From NCBI GenBank assembly GCA_037127255.1, contig JBANSL010000008.1:39011373-39075372 (forward strand): a stretch of DNA of 64,000 bases, given 5' to 3'. A program made the position numbers and the translations under genes. Source of the stretch: Persicaria tinctoria. Taxonomy: Eukaryota > Streptophyta > Magnoliopsida > Caryophyllales > Polygonaceae. Below, in pieces: positions 43,947-56,345 of this stretch. A model generated the notes under the pieces. The model was not told the DNA's origin. It was given only the letters and a program-made list of their open reading frames with translations, and did no database searches. Within the stretch, counting starts at the first letter, position 1. Each line of letters begins with the position of its first letter.

Positions 43947-44532
43947 ACTAGTTACCCAACCTAAGAACACTTCTGAGAAAGCTAAAGTAGCTACTGGCCA
44001 TGATTGTTTCTAATACCATACCAAGGGTATGATCACTAGAAGAGAAACTGCCTAAAGTATTTGAAAGATAAAAGGATGGAACTGTGAGTTCTTTTGGTAC
44101 AAATGTTAGCTAATGTTATGATTAGTAATGACTATATCAAACATTTGGTGTTTACAACATAAGTACCAAAAAGCAAAAATCAGATGCAGGTGAAAATACC
44201 TATCTATGACATTGTCAGTTGTGTCACTCAGACTTAAATTGCATGGAAAATTCCATAAATCAATTGATTGTGAATCATTTGACACATGCGACTCATGTCT
44301 AATGAGAGAAAAATGACAAAGTCACCTTTTACTAGGGTAAGTGAAAGGGCAACTGAGCTCTTGGCACTATACATATGGATGTATGTGGGCCTATGAGCAC
44401 AGAAGCTAGAGGTGGGTATAAATACTTCATGACTTTTACTGATGATTTAAGTTGATACAGCTGTCTTTACTGAATGAATTAGTATAAAATTGAATCCTTT
44501 TGAAAAGTTCAAGGAGTTTCATAATGAAGTTG
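43947..44532 (+). pseudogene. Decayed copia protease/GAG-pre-integrase/integrase start
   Basis: Broken frames give pre-integrase-like words and then ESFEKFKEFHNEV just before the gypsy insertion. This continues as ENQLSKKIKALQSDRGDKYL from 51473 on the other side, showing a single integrase core interrupted at the AGTTG site. Confidence 0.6.
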
Positions 44533-45516
44533 TGATACGGGGTTAGCCGTAGGTTGGTCCGATCTTCGACAACAAGCAAGAAACAATAAAGAAAGACTCA
44601 AGAACTCAAAGAAACTCGGCAAGAACACCAAGATTCAAACGACGCAGCAAGAAAGCTTCAAGAATCGATCAAGAAATCTGCAAGATCAATCAAGAAGTTA
44701 AAGAACGCAATAAAGACTCTAAAGAAGGATGCAAGACTCGAAATTCAAGAACAAGAATTGAAGGACACGACCTGATATGGACTGAGTCGATCTATGTAGA
44801 ACAAGATAAAGACCCCATGCCTCCTCAGAGGGTAGGAACCAATACCAATGACTACACAACCCGCCTCTACAACCCTACACAATCAAGCGGACAACTTGAA
44901 GCACAAGGAGGGGGCTTATGGATACTAGATTCACCAAGTCTTGCGAAGTTGATGAACGGCAAAGCAAACCAACCTGAGATATGTATCAATCGATGATCAA
45001 TGAGCATAGCTCTAATTGAATCAACAAACACTCGATGGTGTAAACACTCTTTATGAGAGAATTTCAATTATCAAAGTTCCCATTGAATTACAAAGCTGAA
45101 TTCGAAATATATAGGCCTTAGGAGGGCTGTTCTGGCCGGCCATAGTAGATAGACTAGATAAATCTAATTACTAATGGGCTTTAAAATAAATCTAAGAACA
45201 TAAATAAATAAGGTCTTAAAAGGAATAACTAATAAAAGCCCAATTCAGCCCAATAGAACACTTAAGCTGAAAATGGGTTTCAACACTTAGATTATTTCGA
45301 CATAACTAAGGCTATGGAGGTTCGGCCTTGTCTTGGACTCCAATGCACATGTATGTCTTCAATGTTGGCTCGGGGAGTTGAACCTTGCTCGAGAACAAAG
45401 CATGACCCACAAAGTTGAATGAGTCTCTCTGAAGCTTCTTAGCTCTAGCTCGAGTCATTGGTCCTTCTCCAAGTATGATGGGTGTGTCTGGAGTTGTAGA
45501 AGATGGTCCCGCATCA
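44533..45516 (-). repeat. 3' LTR of the second CRM-like element (984 bp)
   Basis: On the + strand it starts TGATACGGGGTTAGCCGTAGG and ends GGTCCCGCATCA. The polypurine tract (CAAGAATGGGAGGT on the minus strand) abuts it at 45517-45530. The last 205 bp encode the end of the pol frame (stop at 45312). Confidence 0.93.
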
Positions 45517-48500
45517 ACCTCCCATTCTTGAAAAGGATTCGACCACGAATCCAAGTCTTCATCCACAGCGAAGTAAGGGATTAGATCCGCGACGTTGAAT
45601 GTAGCGCTCACGCCCATGTCTCCAGGAAGCTCCAATTGGTAGGCATTGTCGCCCACTCTCTTCTTGATCCGAAATGGTCCATCACCACGAGGCGACAGCT
45701 TGTTCTTCCGGGCTTCTGGAAACCACTCCTTCCTCAAGTGCACCCATATAAGACCTCCAGGCTGAAATGTGACCAAGCGACGTCCTTTGTTGGCCTTGTT
45801 AGCATTGTATTCAGCCTTGAGCTTCAGCTTCTCTCGAGTTCGTTCATGCAGCTCCTTGATGAACTCGACATGCTTACCTCCCTGCATACGGACTCCACCA
45901 ATTCCGACTCCGCTAGCATCACACTCTACTTCAAAGGGCTGAGTAAAGTCCGGCAAAGCTAATAGAGGTGCGTGAGTGAGCTTGTCCTTAAGTGTGTTGA
46001 ATGCTTCCTCCTGAGCTGCTCCCCATGTGAACTCACTTCTTAGTAAGCTCGGTCAGTGGGGCTGAGATTTTGCTAAAGTCTCGCACAAATCGTCGGTAGA
46101 AGCTAGCAAGTCCTTGGAAGCTGCGTACATGTCCTATGTTAGTGGGGGTAGGCCACTCTTGGATAGCCTTGATCTTTGATTCATCAACACGCAGTCCATT
46201 AGAGCTCACTACAAATCCAAGAAAAGACACTTGTTCATTACATAATTCACACTTCTTTAAATTAGCATACAAGCGTTCAATTCTCAGCGTTTTAAGCACT
46301 TCTCTAAGATGTGATTCATGTTCATTAGAAGACTTGCTATAAATCAGAATATCATCAAAATAAACAACAACAAACTTTCCAATGAAATCTCGAAGCACAT
46401 GATTCATTAAGCGCATAAAAGTGCTAGGAGCATTAGTTAAACCAAAAGGCATAACCAACCACTCATATAAGTCTAGCTTAGTCTTAAAGGCTGTTTTCCA
46501 TTCATCACCTTTTTTCATTCTAATTTGATGATAACCACTCCTAAGATCAATTTTAGAAAATATAGAAGCTCCATGTAACTCATCTAGCATATCATCTAAT
46601 CTAGGAATAGGGTGACGATATTTAATAGTGATGTTGTTAATAGCCCTACAATCTACACACATTCTCCATGAACCATCTTTCTTAGGGACTAATAACACAG
46701 GCGCAACACTAGGACTTAAGCTAATTCGAATATAACCCTTATCCAACAGTTCCTGGACTTGGGTTTGGACCTCTTGGGTCTCAGTGGGATTCATACGATA
46801 CGCAGGCCTATTAGGTAATGTAGCCCCTGGAATAAGATCAATTTGATGCTCAATTCCACGAATAGGGGGTAGACCTGGTGGTATGTCATCGGGAAACACA
46901 TCCTTAAACTCCTCAAGAAGAGCGAGAATGTTCGATGGAAGAGAAGCTTTAAGCTCTTCACTTAACATGCTCAAGCTCTTGCAAAGGTGCATAAGAATAG
47001 TTCCGCCATCTGCAAACTCATCCATGAATGTGCTTTTGGAAACCAAGAACACACTCTTGGATCGATTTTGAGGATCCACTTGGCTCGACTGAGCCTCCTG
47101 ATCTAACTCACCTTTACTTACCTTCCGCTTGTCAATCTCATCAGCTACTTGCGTAGGTGTCATGGGTTTGAGAATGACATTCTTTCCCTGGAAAGTAAAG
47201 GTATATCGATTAGTAAACCCATCATGAATAACCTTACGATCAGATTGCCAAGGACAGCCTAAGAGTATATGACAAGCTTGCATAGGCACAATATCACATA
47301 AAACATCATCTTCATAATGTCCTAGTTTAATATGCACTTTAACTTGTCTATGAACTTTTAATAAACCACAATCATTCATCCAATGCAATTTGTAAGGTCT
47401 AGGGTGTTGGACAGTAGGTAAATGCAATTTGTCAACCATTTCTTGACTAGCTAAATTACAGCAACTACCTTCATCAATGATCACATTTACAACCCATTTC
47501 ATATTCACTTTAATAAACCACAATCATTTACAGTAGGTAAATGCACTTTAACTTGTCTATGAACTTTTACTAGACAACGAGTATGAAATAAGTTTTCTCT
47601 TTGATTATCTTCACATGGTGTAGGAACAACACTTAACACTCTCCTAACAATCAAAGATTCTCCATGTTCATATTCAACCTCATTATCATCATTTTCATAA
47701 CAAACAAGGTGTAAGTTCTGATCATTGTCATTGTTAGCATTCTCATCATGTTCATCACAAGAGTTTTCAGATTCATATTCTCCAAATTGATTAACCATGA
47801 GAGTTTTCTTATTAGGGCAATCCTTCATATAATGACCTCTACCTGGGCATTTAAAGCATACTATATCTCTAGAACGAATGGTAGAAGGGTTAGGATTACT
47901 CCCTTTGGGACCAGTAGATGTCCCAGACGATTCTCGTCCATTCCATGGGCCTTTACCCTTGTCGAGGGGCTGTTGGGGCTGTCGGCCTTCACTCCTCCAT
48001 TGGGGCTGCTGAGTTCGCTCTTTAGAACCCGTTTTCGAGCGCCCTTGGGGTTGTTGGGGCCGAGATTGGCGCCATCCTTGTTGCTGGCCACTCGACACTC
48101 TATTGCCTTGGCTTTTGTAGCGTTGTCCCTTTTCTACTTTCATAGCTAGATGTAAAAGCTCAGTAGGAGTAGTATAGGGAAAATAATCAATTCCATGAGC
48201 TAAAGCAGGATGTAAGATTCTAAGATATCTAACATTAGTTTTCTCATGAGTTTCTACTATATTAGCTCTAGCCATGGCTTCTTGCATAACATTTAATGTT
48301 TCCTCAACAGTTTTACTGCCTTGTTTAAGGTTTTCTAATCGATTCAATAGTTCTCTATCATAATGTTGAGGTACGAACCTATTTCTCATTACCACTTTTA
48401 ATTGTTCCCAAGAAGCAATAGGTGCATCAAGGGATCTTCTTCTTCCCTTAACAAGATTATCCCACCAGATTAATGCAAAACCTTGAAACTCTAGGGAAGC

Positions 48501-49163
48501 TAGTTGTACTTTCTTAGGTTCCGAGAAATTATGACAATTCCATATTTGCTCCATTTTAATTTCCCAATCAATATAAGCGTCTGGATCAGTTTTACCATCA
48601 AAAGGAGGAATCTTTACCTTAACCTTACCCATACCGTCGTCATCATTGTATCTAGGCGGTCGGTTCTGATTTCCCCTTTGGTTCCGTCTCGGGCATCACT
48701 CCCAATACTCCTCTTCTTGGAAGTCATCATCTTGCTCCGAGTAATAGTATTGCTCTTGATAGCTACGTCCTCTTCCCCTTCCCTGTCCTTGACCTTGCAC
48801 ATTAACAAACCCATTATTCCGATCATTTCTCCTACCTCGTGGAGAGTTGTTTTCATTGAATAAAGGATTATCTAAATTAACATTGACATGAGGATTAGGA
48901 TTAGGGATAGGATTTACGACCTCTCTTTCGTCTTGAGGTATCTCCACTCGGTCTTGCTGACCTTCTATGGTGTTTGAACCACTCGGCCTAGAGTTCTCCA
49001 AAGCTGTCACCTTGGCGGCTAGTTCAGCTACGGACTCCTTGTTAGCCATGGTGTTCATGATGGTAGTGATGTTAGCCATCATGGTGGCAAACTGTTCTGG
49101 TGTCACAGTTGCACTCGAGTTAGTGGCATTGTTACCACCATTGTTTCCCTGATTGCTAGACAT
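45312..49163 (-). pseudogene. gag-pol: Gag-pol of the second CRM-like element, broken and deleted
   Basis: Gag starts at 49163 (MSSNQGNNGGNNATNSS). An in-frame TGA stands at 48696-48698, after EEEYWE, where the frame otherwise continues unbroken into KVKVKIPPFDGKTDPDAY. The CCHC knuckle is CFKCPGRGHYMKDC. Near 47575-47510 a scrambled duplicate of protease-region sequence shifts the frame. The protease with [10 protein letters not shown] and an RT with [11 protein letters not shown] follow, to 46033. A second frameshift is near 46033. RNase H stops after VECDASGVGIGGVRMQGGK and jumps directly to HVEFIKELHERTR of the integrase C-terminal part, then GPFRI. By comparison with 21041-26032 roughly 1.2 kb of RNase H and integrase is missing. 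The protein end lies in the LTR. Confidence 0.9.
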
Positions 49164-50463
49164 TATAACGAAGATAAAGAAACAAAGAACTAAGTTAAGG
49201 TTAGTAAATTTATAAACAGCTCACAATTGTGTTTCGCTCACACTCCCTCTCTGATTGATATATCACGCTTGCTAGGGCAATCCGCTTTGGGCAAATCAAC
49301 TACCAAGCAAAGACTAAACAAATCAAGGTATGTAGTGACTGAAACGAACAACAAAGCACTCGATAAAGGGTAAAGAGTACTCGACAGCAGCTGTAAACAA
49401 TAGATTCAAGCAAAGCAGATGGGTAATTGCAATGAATCAATTCGACACAACAAAAAGATCACTCGGCAAGGGCTGAGATCACTCGACTCAATAACAACAA
49501 GCACTCGACAATGGTTAAAAGTGCTCGATACTCACAACAACAACTCGACACAGCACTTTGAGCACACAATCAGTACTCGACCAAGACAAGAGAGAACTCG
49601 ACCAAACAGAGCTCTACTCGATACAAATAGAAAAAGAAGAGAAATAAAATAAAACTTGGAAATTTACCTCTTTTGATTGAAAACCTTTAAGTTAGGACAT
49701 TGTAGTTGCAGGGTAGGGTTTCAATTTTGTGGAGGTGTATGTGTTTAGGATAGGGTATGTCGACTAGGGCTGAGAAAAAGGGTTCACCAATTGTCCTTGG
49801 GAGCTTTCTTGCACTAGATCAAACAAACACTTTCCTTTCTCTTTTTTTTTAACTCACTTTTACCCCTAGTGAATTTTATCCTCCTAGGTCCAAGTTTTTA
49901 AGATAGATTTCGAAACTGATTTTTTTTTTTAACTTATGAAACTAATGCAAGAAAGACTCTATAATATGAAAAGGACTCAAAAATCTGAAATTTATGGTGA
50001 TAGAAGATAAAATTCAGCCCTAATGCAAAGATATAGATAGAATGGCCAATTTAGGTAATATGATCTATCTTGTGCCTTTTTAGATAGTTCATAGATATAA
50101 TGGAAATTAATATCCAACAACTTAAAAATCTGATTTTTGATAGGCAATAGATAAATGGAATTAGATAAAAGATAAATCAAAATTCCAAAGATAGAACAAA
50201 AGATAGAAAGATAACAAACTAGGGTTTGCTTTGTGTGGTATGTAGAATCGGCCAAGCAAGGCTATGGGGACAGAAATTGCCGTCGGCTATGGATGTTCAC
50301 AAAGGCTGTGTTCACCACTTGGTCGACTCCACGGTCTCGGCTAGGCTTGTGTTTAGGCTATGCAACCACAAACAATCCCAAACTCAAGATTAGTAAATTA
50401 ATCAAAAAGAATGCAAGAAGTAAATAACCAAAACAAGAAAAGACTCAATCTTGATGTCGGAAA
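49164..50463 (-). other. 5' leader of the second CRM-like element
   Basis: Noncoding leader. On the + strand it contains many ACTCGA/CTCGAC words at 49358-49625 in a degenerate spaced pattern, and T-rich runs at 49842-49850 and 49920-49930. No frame is supported. Confidence 0.5.
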
Positions 50464-50481
50464 CCAAAGCTCTGATGCCAA
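50464..50481 (-). other. Primer binding site, tRNA-iMet type (second CRM-like element)
   Basis: The minus strand reads TTGGCATCAGAGCTTTGG, starting two bases inside from the 5' LTR end. It is the same type as in the first CRM-like element. Confidence 0.8.
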
Positions 50482-50483
50482 TT

Positions 50484-51467
50484 TGATACGGGGTTAGCCG
50501 TAGGTTGGTCCGATCTTCGACAACAAGCAAGAAACAATAAAGAAAGACTCAAAAACTCAAAGAAACTCGGCAAGAACACCAAGATTCAAACGACGCAGCA
50601 AGAAAGCTTCAAGAATCGATCAAGAAATCCGCAAGATTAATCAAGAAGTTAAAGAAGGCAATAAAGACTCTAAAGAAGGATGCAAGACTCGAAATTCAAG
50701 AACAAGAATTGAAAGACACGACCTGATATGGACCGAGTCGATCTATGTAGAACAAGATAAAGACCTCAGGCCTCCTCAGAGGGTAGGAACCAATACCAAT
50801 GACTACACAACCCGCCTCTACAACCCTACACAATCAAGCGGACAACTTGAAGCACAAGGAGGGGGCTTGTGGATACTAGATTCACCAAGTCTTGCGAAGT
50901 TGATGAACGGTAAAGCAAACCAAGTTGAGATATGTATCAATCGATGATCAATGAGCACAGCTCTAATTGAATCAACAAACACTCGATGGTGTAAACACTC
51001 TTTATGAGAGAATTTCAATTATCAAAGTTCCCATTGAATTACAAAGCTGAATTCGAAATATATAGGCCTTAGGAGGGCTGTTCTGGCCGGCCATAGTAGA
51101 TAGACTAGATAGATCTAATTACTAATGGGCTTTAAAATAAATCTAAGAACATAAATAAATAAGGTCTTAAAAGGAATAACTAATAAAAGCCCAATTCAGC
51201 CCAATAGAACACTTAAGCTGAAAATGGGTTTCAACACTTAGATTATTTCGACATAACTAAGGCTATGGAGGTTCGGCCTTGTCTTGGACTCCAATGCACA
51301 TGTATGTCTTCAATGTTGGCTCGGGGAGTTGAACCTTGCTCGAGAACAAAGCATGACCCACAAAGTTGATTGAGTCTCTCTGAAGCTTCTTAGCTCTATC
51401 TCGAGTCATTGGTCCTTCTCCAAGTATGATGGGTGTGTCTGGAGTTGTAGAAGATGGTCTAGAATCA
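50484..51467 (-). repeat. 5' LTR of the second CRM-like element (984 bp)
   Basis: It has the same length as the 3' LTR. Its outer end reads GGTCTAGAATCA where the other copy has GGTCCCGCATCA, so the terminal bases have diverged. The AGTTG target duplication follows directly. Confidence 0.93.
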
Positions 51468-51472
51468 AGTTG

Positions 51473-51997
51473 AAAACCAGCTTAGCAAGAAAATTAAGGC
51501 ACTACAATCTGATCGTGGTGATAAATATTTGAGTCAAGAGTTTGATCATCATTTAAAAAGTTGTGGGATTGTCTCACGACTAACTCCGTCCAAAACACCA
51601 CAAATTACCAGTGTCTCTAAAAGGAGAAATATGACCTTGTTGCACATGGACTAATCAATGATGAGTTTTACTAATCTTCCAATATCTTTTCAATGTATAC
51701 TCTCACAATCATGATGTTCACACTAAACATGACTCCATCTAAGGCTATAGAAAAGACACCATATGAGTTATGAACAGGAAGAGTTCCAAGTTTGTCTTTT
51801 CTCAAGGTTTGTGGATGCGAAGCATATATACGTAAAACGTTTACTAGCAGATAGGCTCTCAACCAAATCCAATAAGTGCTTCTTTGTAGGGTATCCTTAA
51901 GGAACTAAAGAGTACTACTTCTACAATCCCACCGAGCACAAAGTGTTTGTTGCTAGGGATAATATCTTTATGGAAAAAGAGTTTATTTCCAAAAAGT
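51473..51997 (+). pseudogene. Copia integrase core remnant
   Basis: The frame continues the interrupted integrase (ENQLSKKIKALQSDRGDKYLSQEF, then HHLKSCGIVSRLTP). Degenerate sequence follows, with stop codons, up to a segment resembling the integrase end (SNKCFFVGYP...KEYYFYNPTEHKVFVARD near 51870-51960). The CACTA element cuts it at 52000. Confidence 0.7.
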
Positions 51998-53224
51998 CAA
52001 CACTACTAGAATAACGTTCATAGACATCGGGTATAAACCGATGTTAATCAAAAAAAATTCCAACGTGTTAGTGGGTGGTGTTAAAGATCCCAACTTTACC
52101 ACATCGGTTTATACCCGATGTCTTTAAGAATTTATAACATCGTTTTTCATTTTTATAATGATTTGAATACATGAATATACTTTCATTTTGATTTATTCAC
52201 CTAATGTTAAGCCATTATTATTTTGCATTTATAGTCATTTGAAGGTATGCAATACAACACAAAAGTTCACATTAACATCATTATTTTTTACAAACCATAT
52301 TGAATTATTCAATATGGTTATGAATTATTCAATATCGTTATTTTTTACAAACCATACTGAATTATTTTTTACAAACCATATTGAATTAGTCATTTGAAGG
52401 TATGCAGTACAACACAAAAGTTCACATTATTATTTTGCACTTATAGTCAGTTATGAATTATTCAATTTGTGTATACTCTTTTTTCATGTTTAATTTTTTG
52501 TATTATTTTATATAAATATAATGAACCATATTGAATATTTTAAAAGTCGATGTTATTTATATATTTTCAAATCATTTTTTAAACGAAAAACAATGTTTCG
52601 GCATTTTATAACATCGTTTTATATTATAGTTTTGATATATACTAGGTGTTAGAAATCAATTTATATCTTTATGATCGACGTATCTATAAAAATAGACATC
52701 ATTTTTTTTCTCTCGAGTACGATGTTTTTTCATCGAATACCCCTATTTATCTATATCGTGGCACTGCCTTGGCTAATAGAAAATTAAACATTGAAAAGAA
52801 ACATATACATTAAATATTGACAATAGAGTCAAATACAAGAGAACAATTGTTCAAATACAAGATAAAATACATCAATGGACATATTCTAAGTTGCTAGTCA
52901 TTTACATTACACTACAACACATTAAGAGGTTGTTTGCATTTACAAGAAAACCTTAGACAATACAGTAACTATCTTTCGAGATGTTGCACTGTCTCTCAAT
53001 TCAAAGGACACATGGCTACTGCCAACACGTGTTCTGCTCCTCTGATTGTTGGTTCCAACAACTCTTTTTGTCAACACAATGTACATTTAAGAACACTTCA
53101 ATCAACAAAACCCAAAGCAAATAAAATAAAACTACTTGCTAGCTATTAAAAACAATACCTCAAAATCTGAAAGTTAATGAATAATATTAGGAGAGGCAAC
53201 ATGGAAAACTCTTAAGTGTGCCTG

Positions 53225-53345
53225 AAATAGATGCAGCTATGTAATCAGAGTCAAGCAGATTCATCTACAAGAGCTTCAGCCTCAAATCTGCTCCTTCTAA
53301 GGCAAGGGAAAATGTGAAATCCACCACGTCCACCTTCAAGCCATC
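53225..53345 (-). other. Exon-like piece inside the CACTA element (unidentified)
   Basis: On the minus strand one frame reads a glycine-rich stretch and then FPCLRRSRFEAEALVDESA before a stop. This looks like the C-terminal end of a protein. I do not recognise the family, and no splice partner is proven. Confidence 0.3.
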
Positions 53346-54129
53346 AATTTGCAAGCAATGTCCTATAATAAAAGCAAATTACATTTGGATGACGCATCAA
53401 TTCTTAGCAGCTGGATCATTCAAGCTTAGCCGAGGGAAGGAGGAATATTATTATAAAGGTCAAAGAAAAAGTAGAAGAATCCAAATTGTTGGTAGGACTT
53501 AGGTGTACACTATCATGAGGCAAAAATGATACAAAAATAATAATCACTAAAATAGTCATCCAGAATATATATTATACCTGAGATTCAATCATCTCTTTTG
53601 TGCAATAACTAATAAAATAGTCATCCAGAATATATACCCACAAGAGTCCTATAAATTGTCATTCATTAAACCAAACAAGCCACATCAGTAGAGAGTCCCA
53701 CTTGAGCTTTCAATTATCCAATTTTCACTAAAACACTATTTACGTCTTTTAGAATTCAAAAATCATACGTGAACTATGCCAAAATTCTAGTATTGGAGAC
53801 TAGCTCTAATTCTGATAAATCCTTCAAAAATCAGGATACATTTATAGTCATATACATGAGTTCTCGGTATCATGCAACAAGAAAAAGCCTAATATGCCAT
53901 ATTGACACGACAATAGGCAAAAATGAATGCACATAATAATAGTCGAAATTGGCAATCATCTTGAGCCCAATGGATCCATACAAATGTTGCAAGTCCAAGA
54001 CAAAAGTCGAGCTGGAAAAAAGTCTCCCCCCCCCCCCCACATACAAAACAGCCACCACCACACAGACACACGCACGACATGTACAAAGTGACATTTAAGA
54101 TGATAAAATAAAGGAATTCTTAAAGCTGT

Positions 54130-54310
54130 TGCACAAAGATACAGTCCTGAAGATATCTAAGAATACTACCTTCAGGATTAGTATTCTTACCTTCAGGATT
54201 AGTAGGATTTGCATTCTCATCTAAATCCTATAAATCATCAGCAAATGTATTAACCTGGTCACCCTCATCAATATCCTGCAAACCTACAGAAAAAGCTACA
54301 ACTCGACTTT
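54130..54310 (-). other. Exon-like acidic coding stretch inside the CACTA element (unidentified)
   Basis: The minus strand gives VVAFSVGLQDIDEGDQVN, one stop, then DLDENANPTNPEGKNTNPEG and SILRYLQDCI in one frame. A TNPEG unit is duplicated, corresponding to the CCTTCAGGATTAGTA direct repeat on the + strand. The composition looks like real protein rather than random DNA. The function is unknown. Confidence 0.35.
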
Positions 54311-55899
54311 TTCCCATCTCTTGGACAAAATTTGTACTTTTTCCCATTAATATTAATAGGACCTTATTAATATCAGTTGAACAATATGACAAAAAAAAAA
54401 TAGTAAAATGGCAATAAAGATTATGGTAATTAGATGGGAATCAGGAAATTATTGCAGATATATTCCATAGGTCTAAGGTATAATTACACTCTACCAAACA
54501 ATACAACAAACATACCATATATTGCTCCGATTCAAGCTGGCAGAACAGATAACAAGGGAACAACTTGATGTCTTACTCCTAGCATTTAAGGCCACGACCC
54601 TCCCTTGCCAATTAATAACAAGGGAACCACTTGATCCAGCTTTAGTTCACAATGCTGCCCAAAAGATTAAACAACAAGTTAAAAAGAAACAAGATTCAGC
54701 ACACTTACCACACCATTCATCTGCATAAGTACTAAAAGTATAATTAAAAAAGTGTAAGGATGTTTGAGAACCATAATAACTGAATGAAACAAATCCTCTT
54801 ACTTGCAAATAAAATGTATTGAAGTCATTGTAGCCATCCATGCATCAAATTAACCTTGTTAATATTTTTATCAATATACCTTTGTTCAAAGAGTTATGCA
54901 AAAAAGAACTGACATAATCATTTGAAATTCTAAAGTACCAACAAGACAAGTTGCTTCTAGTTCATAATCAAGGAGAACTTATTTAAAGATATATGTTTTA
55001 GACTTGTCAAAAGAAACCCAGATGAGGTCTATATCAGAATACACTGACCACATTATCCACAAAAGCACTGCATAATCATTCATTGACTCAACTAAAAGCC
55101 ATTTTTAACATGAAAATGCCATGAACAAATGACCCAATAAGCAAAAGTTGAAGCACATTTTGACAGCGAAACAAAATTAAGCATATACATGATAATTGGG
55201 AATAAAATCATCGCTAACTACTTACTCTTACAAAGGATAAATTACAACAGTAAACTCAAAGAAGAAATGAGTAATCTGACAGCTCCATGAAAGTCCAAGA
55301 TAGCATTTTTCCCCTCTTTTTTTAACATGAAAGCTCATAATACTTCAAACAACAAAACCACATACTTCTTATAATGGGGAGCATCTCTGTCTAGACAAGC
55401 AACCGTCCCAGCCAAAATGGAAACCTACAAGATCAAAAGCATTAATTGAATTTAGTATGTAAAGTACAAAAACTTAGACATCTTTCAGTAATTGATTGCA
55501 GCCTCAAGAGCAAGAGGTATCTTTTCATAACTAAGCAATAATATATTGAATTCCAGTAGTATTAGCAATATTAAATGCGAGAAAAAAAGTGGGAAACCCA
55601 ATAGTTGAAGCAGATGAAAACTCAAGATCGAAATTGAACACAACAGATGCATCTTAATAACACAACCTAAAACGAAAATTCAAGATCGGAATTTTAAACT
55701 CTGGATCGAAATATAATTAACCAAAATGAAAACCCTAGATCTGATTTGAGGAGAAGAAGAAGTACCATGCATGTGGAGAAGAGAGATGGCGTCTGGAGCA
55801 GCGAAGAGCGAACAGTAAACCCTAGATCAAAAAATAAGTAATCAAAACGAAAACCCTAGATCTGAATTGAGGAGAAGGGGAACAAGAGAATTGAAAGAG

Positions 55900-56345
55900 A
55901 GAAGAAGTGAAGTACCTTGCAGCGTCTAGAGAAGGAGAGAAGCAACGAAGCGCCTCCGCCTAGCCTCCTCCCTCCGCTACCTCCTCGGCGTCTAGCCCCG
56001 GGATGTCGTCTTTCTCCCCATGTCCGGCGCCATTCTCAACACCCACCTCGAACTCCGCACCATCTCCGTTCTCCTCCGTCGCTCCTCCGCCACCTCCCTC
56101 TTCCTCGACTCCTCCTTCCTCACCATCATCCTCTTCGCCATCTTCCTCCTTCCCAAATCACACCCACCTCCAACCTTGATCGCCTGCAATGTACCCCAAA
56201 TTCTTCGAAATCAGAAAGATCGACGAGAAGAAGACGTAGACACGGTTGACGAAGGAGGTATCGATACAGACGACCTGGGTTTAGGGTTCTTCAATTGGCT
56301 ATCGCCATGGGCTGTTGAGAGAGAGAGATGTCGGTGGATCTGAAT
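55900..56345. other. GC-rich, CpG-containing exon-like block inside the CACTA element
   Basis: The block is sharply richer in G+C than the surrounding AT-rich DNA. On the + strand 56020-56343 encodes a frame with a hydrophobic segment (FLDSSFLTIILFAIFLLP) and an acidic tail (EEDVDTVDEGGIDTDDLG). The + strand frame 55917-56249 and a basic frame on the minus strand (56189-55992) are also open, as expected of GC-rich DNA. I suspect a captured host 5' exon but cannot name the gene. A C18-type run follows near 56500-56518. Confidence 0.35.

Larger units (their letters stand above)
44533..51467 (-). mobile_element. Second CRM-like Ty3/gypsy element, internally deleted
   Basis: The 6935-bp element is flanked by exact AGTTG repeats (44528-44532 and 51468-51472). 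It has two 984-bp LTRs with about 20 differences, a tRNA-iMet-type PBS and a purine tract. Its gag and pol resemble those of the element at 20450-27928, and its LTRs share the TGATRCGGGGTTAGCCG end, but it belongs to a distinct family. Most of RNase H and the whole integrase core are missing, and there are frameshifts and a nonsense codon, so it is non-autonomous. It inserted in the integrase gene of the copia element. Confidence 0.93.

Noticed and set aside
55917..56249. Pro/Leu/His-rich 110-residue + frame in the CACTA element
   Set aside because: It is one of several open frames across the same GC-rich block and looks like a frame shadow; the 56020-56343 frame is more protein-like, and neither is confirmed.
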